Assembly (NCBI RefSeq): GCF_963676685.1
Contig: NC_092353.1
Coordinates: forward strand, 8,088,207-8,152,206
Direction of reading: 5' to 3'
Length of the DNA: 64,000 bases
Source of the DNA: Mytilus edulis
Taxonomy: Eukaryota > Mollusca > Bivalvia > Mytilida > Mytilidae
In this document: positions 59,321 to 64,000 of the stretch, in pieces
Position numbering within the stretch: the first letter of the stretch is position 1
How the letters are laid out: every line of letters starts with the position of its first letter
Position numbers and translations under genes: made by a program
Notes under the pieces: generated by a model
What the model saw: only the letters and a program-made list of their open reading frames with translations
The model's database searches: none
Told to the model about the DNA's origin: nothing

Positions 59321-61166
59321 CTGCAAAATAAACATGTTTATATAAATAACTTTTTCAATGGTAAATTGTCAATGTGCTAATTTGTATCTTTAGATATCTA
59401 TAATATAAGTGATACTTTCAACCTGTAAACCAACTTATTTTTGTGGAAACTTTATTTTGTGTTTATCGTTATATAGTTCACTTCTATAGTCATTAATCCT
59501 TGGTGATTTTCACAAATTCATAATCTTTTTATACATGTATAAGGAAAGCCCCTAGTTTCGCATACTTGTGAATTTATACTATTACTATTCAACTCACCAA
59601 GACAAAGATTGAGGTGAGGAGTTGGTGTTAGGAAGAGGGTGAGGGGATCCTGAGATTTGGTGTTAGGAAAAAGGGGAGGGGATGTCTGAATCTGCACCTT
59701 TTACAGTGCAGAACTAAGGTTTGATTTCATTTTTGATGTTTTACACCAATTTTAAGTACAACTTTTGGACTATTTCGTTGCGGCCAGTTTTATTTTAATT
59801 GGTGGGGTAAGCTGGAATACCGGAAAAAACCACGACCTTTGATAGGAAAACTGACAATCCTAGTCAATTAAGATTGGAGTGAAGTGCACCATTACAATAA
59901 TGAATCGAAATATCAAACTTAAGGATCTAATAGGGATAAATGTATGTGATATTTATCTACTACATTGACTGTGTGTGATTAATGTATATGTGATTGACTA
60001 GGCAAGGAATAAACAAAACAAAAATTATAAAGTAGGTCAGATATTAACGGCTTGTTTCTTTCAAAAGTCCAAATCCAAAAATAGTTTTAATATTTCAATT
60101 CTACAAAATATCTCTCTGAGCAAATCATACACACAAAATCTTTTGAATTATTCTCTATCTCTGTGATTCAGCTGAAGCTGTGGACAAATAGTAAATCTAT
60201 CGTAGTAATTTAACAATTGACCGAGAAATCAATGCGGAAAACAAAGGCAGATTCATATTTTTAATTGTTTGATCTAGCTCAGACGGCTGACTCCATTACT
60301 TTTGAATTTACTCATGGTAAACAGACCACCAAGTTGTTAAAAGCTTTGTAAACAAAAAACGATTCAAAATAATTATCATATGGAGAGATTTGCACTATGG
60401 AAATTATATATAACTGACAAAATTTTAATTTTATAGAATTGGCATCTGTTTTATTGGAACCTTTTCCTAGTAAATTTTATGACATCTATTGGATTCCGTA
60501 TATTTTATTGCAATTAAATATTTATGACAAATAATAATTAACAATTGATATTTAATTATCAACCATATATATCAATACATGTTTGATCAAATTACATTTG
60601 TACTTCAATTAATACTCCCTCAATAAGCAACATCTGTAATGTAATGATTTCTAAAATGTAACTTTATTTTTCCAGACATTTATTTGCAGCTTGATATTGT
60701 AAATTGGTATACATAATTAGATCAATGATAAGTGCTGTCCAGTTTGACAATATGGTCAGCAACCACAGAATATGAAACAAGTTGCTTTCTTTAAAAAAAG
60801 AAAAGCAATACATGAACCTAAGATCGCTGACTGGTCCCTAAAAGATTGTTGATGAATTTGTGTTTGCTTTGACGTGAAATAATTGACTTTGAATAGAAGA
60901 AGCCAGTTGAAAGTGCGTATTTACAGCTACTATTTGAATATACATTTTTTTATTATGAGCTGTAAGGATTTTCAAAAATCATGCTTTTTGAATTGAAAAC
61001 ACACAAGTATTTTAATTCACGACTGATTAAAATCTAAATATTCAATTAATTTATCCTACCTTCAGCTTAATGGATATATTATGATACAAAAAAAAAGATA
61101 ACAATTACTTATAAAACCTTACTTAAACCTGGGACTAGTATACTAACATAATACAATAGTCCCAGC
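59321..61166 (-). other. Synaptotagmin intron upstream of the first visible exon
   Basis: The acceptor TTTATTTTGCAG lies at 59332-59321 (minus). No further coding exon is recognisable up to 64000, so the intron is at least 4.7 kb. 59615-59690 has a small purine-rich tandem (GGTGTTAGGAA(G/A)A and GAGGGGA, twice). Confidence 0.5.
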
Positions 61167-61447
61167 TTAAGGTGGTACCCAACAATTTCACTAAAATTAA
61201 TTTGCCTCGTTTAATTTTTTAAAAATTTGACAAAGTATTTACTTCGACCCTTTGACAAAAAATATAAAAATTTCAAAAAGTTTGAACCAACCATTTCATC
61301 AGAAAAATTACACTGGTTATATAGCAGTTTGACAAACACAAATTTTGATCATTGAGAAGCTAAATATTAACTTAACAACACAACGTAATCAAAACGTTTA
61401 TTTGATTTTACAGAGTTATCTCCCTGTAGTGTTAGGTACCATCTTAA
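61167..61447. mobile_element. TTAA-flanked MITE, copy 2
   Basis: TTAAGGTGGTACCCAACA to GTGTTAGGTACCATCTTAA. Collinear with 21313-21584. Confidence 0.8.
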
Positions 61448-61785
61448 ACGGTATGAAATAATTAACGTAGAAATATAATGATTATTGTTTATAAACTTTT
61501 TTTTTGTAGGTTGCAAGGATGTATTCAGATTTAATTACTGTGTTTCATTTACAAAGGAAAATTTAAAAATACCAAAGCAGAGTATCTTGTCATATAAAGT
61601 GCTCATTTCTTACTAGTAATTGCAACTCTAAATGTTCTGACTTCAATAATTGTCATTATTGTTGGTTTCTACAGAATAATAAATACAGGATAGATATATT
61701 TCTTTGATTTCAGTTAAATTAATTAAATTAAATATGTTTGATAATAATATCATTTTTCTGTATTCTGCATGATCTAATATAAATA

Positions 61786-62070
61786 TTAAGGTGGTACCTA
61801 ACACTACAGGGAGATAACTCTGTAAAATCAGCTAAACATTTTAATTACGTTGTGTTGTTAATTAAGGGAATATTAAGCTTCTCAATGATCAAAATTAGTG
61901 TTTGTCAAACTGCTATTTAACCAGTGTAATTTTTCTGATAAAATGGTTGGTTCAAATTTTTTGAAATTTTTATATTTATGTCAAAGGGTCAAAGTAAATA
62001 CTTTGTCAAAATTTTATGAAAATTAAACGAGCCAAATCAATTTTAGTGAAGGTGTTGGGTATCACCTTAA
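61786..62070. mobile_element. TTAA-flanked MITE, copy 3 (inverted)
   Basis: TTAAGGTGGTACCTAACACT to TGTTGGGTATCACCTTAA. It is the reverse complement orientation of copy 2, 339 bp away, so the pair can form a large hairpin in the intron. Confidence 0.8.
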
Positions 62071-62349
62071 AACCAGAATGTTCTCTCCTGAGTCTATGAT
62101 GAAAATACACAATATCATGTGGTGAAATCTTCAAACATATTTAGATTGCATGTTATCGAGACAATGCATAATACCTCGTATAATTGATCTAGATGAACAC
62201 AGTGTACATCGGTCATTTCAAAACAAAATAAATATAATTACATTGTAATTATTAGACTTGTTTAGAAATCAAAGCACTGATAAACAAGAGTACACACGCT
62301 GAAATGTCTGGCCTTCTTTACTAATCATTGATAGAAATTGATAGTCCCA

Positions 62350-63280
62350 AATATAAAGCTTTATTACAACTGTCACATAAACTTAACATTAACCAAGATA
62401 ACTAAACAAAGACCAATGAACCATGAAAATGAGTTCAAGGTCAGATAAACCATGCTAGGCAGACATGTACAGCTAACAATGCTTCCATACAACAAATATA
62501 GTTGACCTATTGCTTAAAGTTTAAGAAAAATAGACAAAAACAAAAAATTTTAACACTGAGCAATGAACCGTGGAAATGAGGTCTGCATTTTAAGGTCAAA
62601 TAAAACCTGTGGGACTGACATAATGATAATAAAATATTTCTATACACCAAATATAGTTGACGTATGGCATATAGTGTTAGATAAAAAGACCAAAACTCAA
62701 AAGCTTAACTTTGACCACTGAACCATGAAAATGAGGTCAAGGTCAGATGACATCTGCCTGCTAGACATGTACACCTTACAATGATTCCATACAACAAATA
62801 TAGTAGACCTATTGCATAAAATATGAGAAAAACAGACCAAAACACAAAAACTTAACTATAACCACTGAACCATGAAATTGAGGTCAAGGTTAGATGAAAC
62901 CTTACAGTCCTTCCATACACTGAATATACTAGACCTATTGCTTATAGTATTTGAGATATGGACTTGACCACCAAAACTTAACCTGGTTCACTGATCCATG
63001 AAATGAGGTCGAGGTCAAGTGAAAACTGTCCGACTGGCATAAGAACCTTGCAAGGTACGCACATACAAAATATAGTTATCCTATTACTTATAATAAGAGA
63101 GAATTCAATATTACAAAAAATCTGAACTTTTTTTTCAAGTGGTCACTGAACCATGAAAATGAGGTCAAGGACATTGGACATGTGACTGACGGAAACTTCG
63201 TAACATGAAGCATCTATATACAAAGTATGAAGTATCCAGGTCTTCAACCTTCTAAAATATAACGCTTTTAAGATAGTTAG
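62350..63280 (+). repeat. Tandem repeat of the GAGGTCAAGGTCA family (unit about 110-150 bp)
   Basis: Recurring phrases are (C)ACTGAACCATGAAAATGAGG, TCAAGGTCAGATGA, AGACATGTACA, CTTCCATACA(A/C), AAATATAGT(T/A)GACCTATTGC and AGAC(C)AAAAAC. They are present about seven times with strong divergence. Single or antisense relatives are at 7490-7900, 54985 and 55740. Confidence 0.75.
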
Positions 63281-63331
63281 CTAACACCGCCCCCGCCGCC
63301 ACTGCCTCTGTCGTAGGATCACTATTCCTAT

Positions 63332-63366
63332 GTCGAGCTTTCTGCAACAAAAGTTGCAGGCTCGAC
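63332..63366 (+). repeat. Terminal hairpin of the tandem-repeat element
   Basis: GTCGAGC-TTT-CTGCAAC, loop AAAA, GTTGCAG-GCTCGAC: 14 paired bases with a 3-base bulge, directly after CACTGCCTCTGTCGTAGGAT. It probably marks the end of the element holding the tandem units. Confidence 0.65.
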
Positions 63367-63591
63367 AAAAATTCACATATGTTTTGTGAAAAAGCAAATG
63401 GGTTCTTATATCTTATATTTTACGATTTATTGACTGCAACTTAGTCTTTATTGTTTAACTTTTCAATTTACTTTGATTGTCACAATATATATTTGTGTAA
63501 ATGATAGAGAAGTTCTAAGAATTTCATTCTGACTTCCGGCCGAGAGATATCGAGTGGCCAATAGACACATCCAAAACTTGCCAATATATAA

Positions 63592-63617
63592 GCATGAACC
63601 CCTCAGGGGGTTCATGC
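63592..63617. repeat. Perfect 11-bp hairpin
   Basis: GCATGAACCCC, loop TCAG, GGGGTTCATGC. Confidence 0.8.
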
Positions 63618-63639
63618 AAAAAAAGAGTTAAATTCACAT

Positions 63640-63915
63640 TGGTTTACCTGAGATTGTTTCATAAATTCACCATGGTTCACGGTCAACTTAATCACAACAG
63701 GTCACCACCTTAAAATTTGAGCTTGGTCAACCACGGTTGTCAAATTGGCAATGGTCAACCATGGTTGTCAAATTGGCAATGGTCAGCCACTTAAAAATTT
63801 GAGCTTGGTCAACCATGGTAACAAAAGCGATTCATAAACCATAGTTGACCATAGTGTAAAAGCAAAACCATGGTTATCAATGGTGAGCCATGGTAATAAT
63901 GGTCAACTATGGTTG
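63640..63915. repeat. Cluster of ACCATGGT-type palindromic repeats
   Basis: GGTCAACCA(C/T)GGTTGTCAAA, TTGGCAATGGTCA(A/G)CCA, AAATTTGAGCTTGGTCAACC and AACCATAGTTGACCATAG recur in both orientations about ten times, with ACCATGGT or close variants at the centres. No gene. Confidence 0.7.
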
Positions 63916-64000
63916 CATTTTTACTTTGATTTTTCTCTTTTCCCTCACTTTTAAGTTTTTAACCTGACTTTCCCTGTAACCACTTAACTGTTCTTAGTTT

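Overview
This is eukaryotic, AT-rich, intron-containing DNA from a bivalve mollusc, most likely a mussel (Mytilus or a close relative). The assignment rests on two things: the set of dispersed repeats (tracts around TTGTCTCATTGGCACTCA, GAAGACGAAACGCGCGTCTG and GAGGTCAAGGTCA, GGAC-rich ends and GGCGGATCCAG-type MITEs) and a synaptotagmin-7-like gene with typical metazoan introns. It is an inference without a database search. There is no operon, CRISPR array or recognisable RNA gene apart from ribozyme-like motifs.

Layout. 0.6-5 kb: a decayed LINE (936-3405) carrying a nested 3'-end fragment of another LINE, then a Penelope-like (PLE) fragment and a foldback repeat. 6.25-7.46 kb: one unidentified intronless ORF. 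8.4-11.1 kb: a degenerate minisatellite with a 42-47 bp unit, split by a dispersed repeat. 12.1-14.4 kb: two dead PLE reverse transcriptases. 15-28.1 kb: a direct segmental duplication (about 14.96-19.38 and 21.96-28.14 kb). Each copy holds a five-exon gene, one leader exon plus four coding exons, for a 469-residue VWA-domain protein with its own TATA box. Copy 2 has gained a MITE in intron 1 and a 1.8 kb LINE in its 3' UTR.

30.7-43 kb: tandem segments with hammerhead-ribozyme-like cores, interrupted by a 2.77 kb terminal-inverted-repeat element (31488-34255) and by a near full-length 7.76 kb minus-strand LINE (about 34909-42664). That LINE has three ORFs (SGNH esterase-like, PHD finger/coiled coil, endonuclease-RT). 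Between the first two ORFs lie three copies of a conserved RNA stem-loop. 46.5-64 kb: the 3' part of a synaptotagmin-7-like gene on the minus strand (four exons, both C2 domains). Its introns are full of MITEs, SINE-like tracts, a 168-bp tandem expansion and a GAGGTCAAGGTCA-type tandem array.

The VWA pair and the synaptotagmin are the probable host genes. The rest is mostly mobile DNA in several nested layers whose insertion order can be read from empty-site comparisons inside the window.
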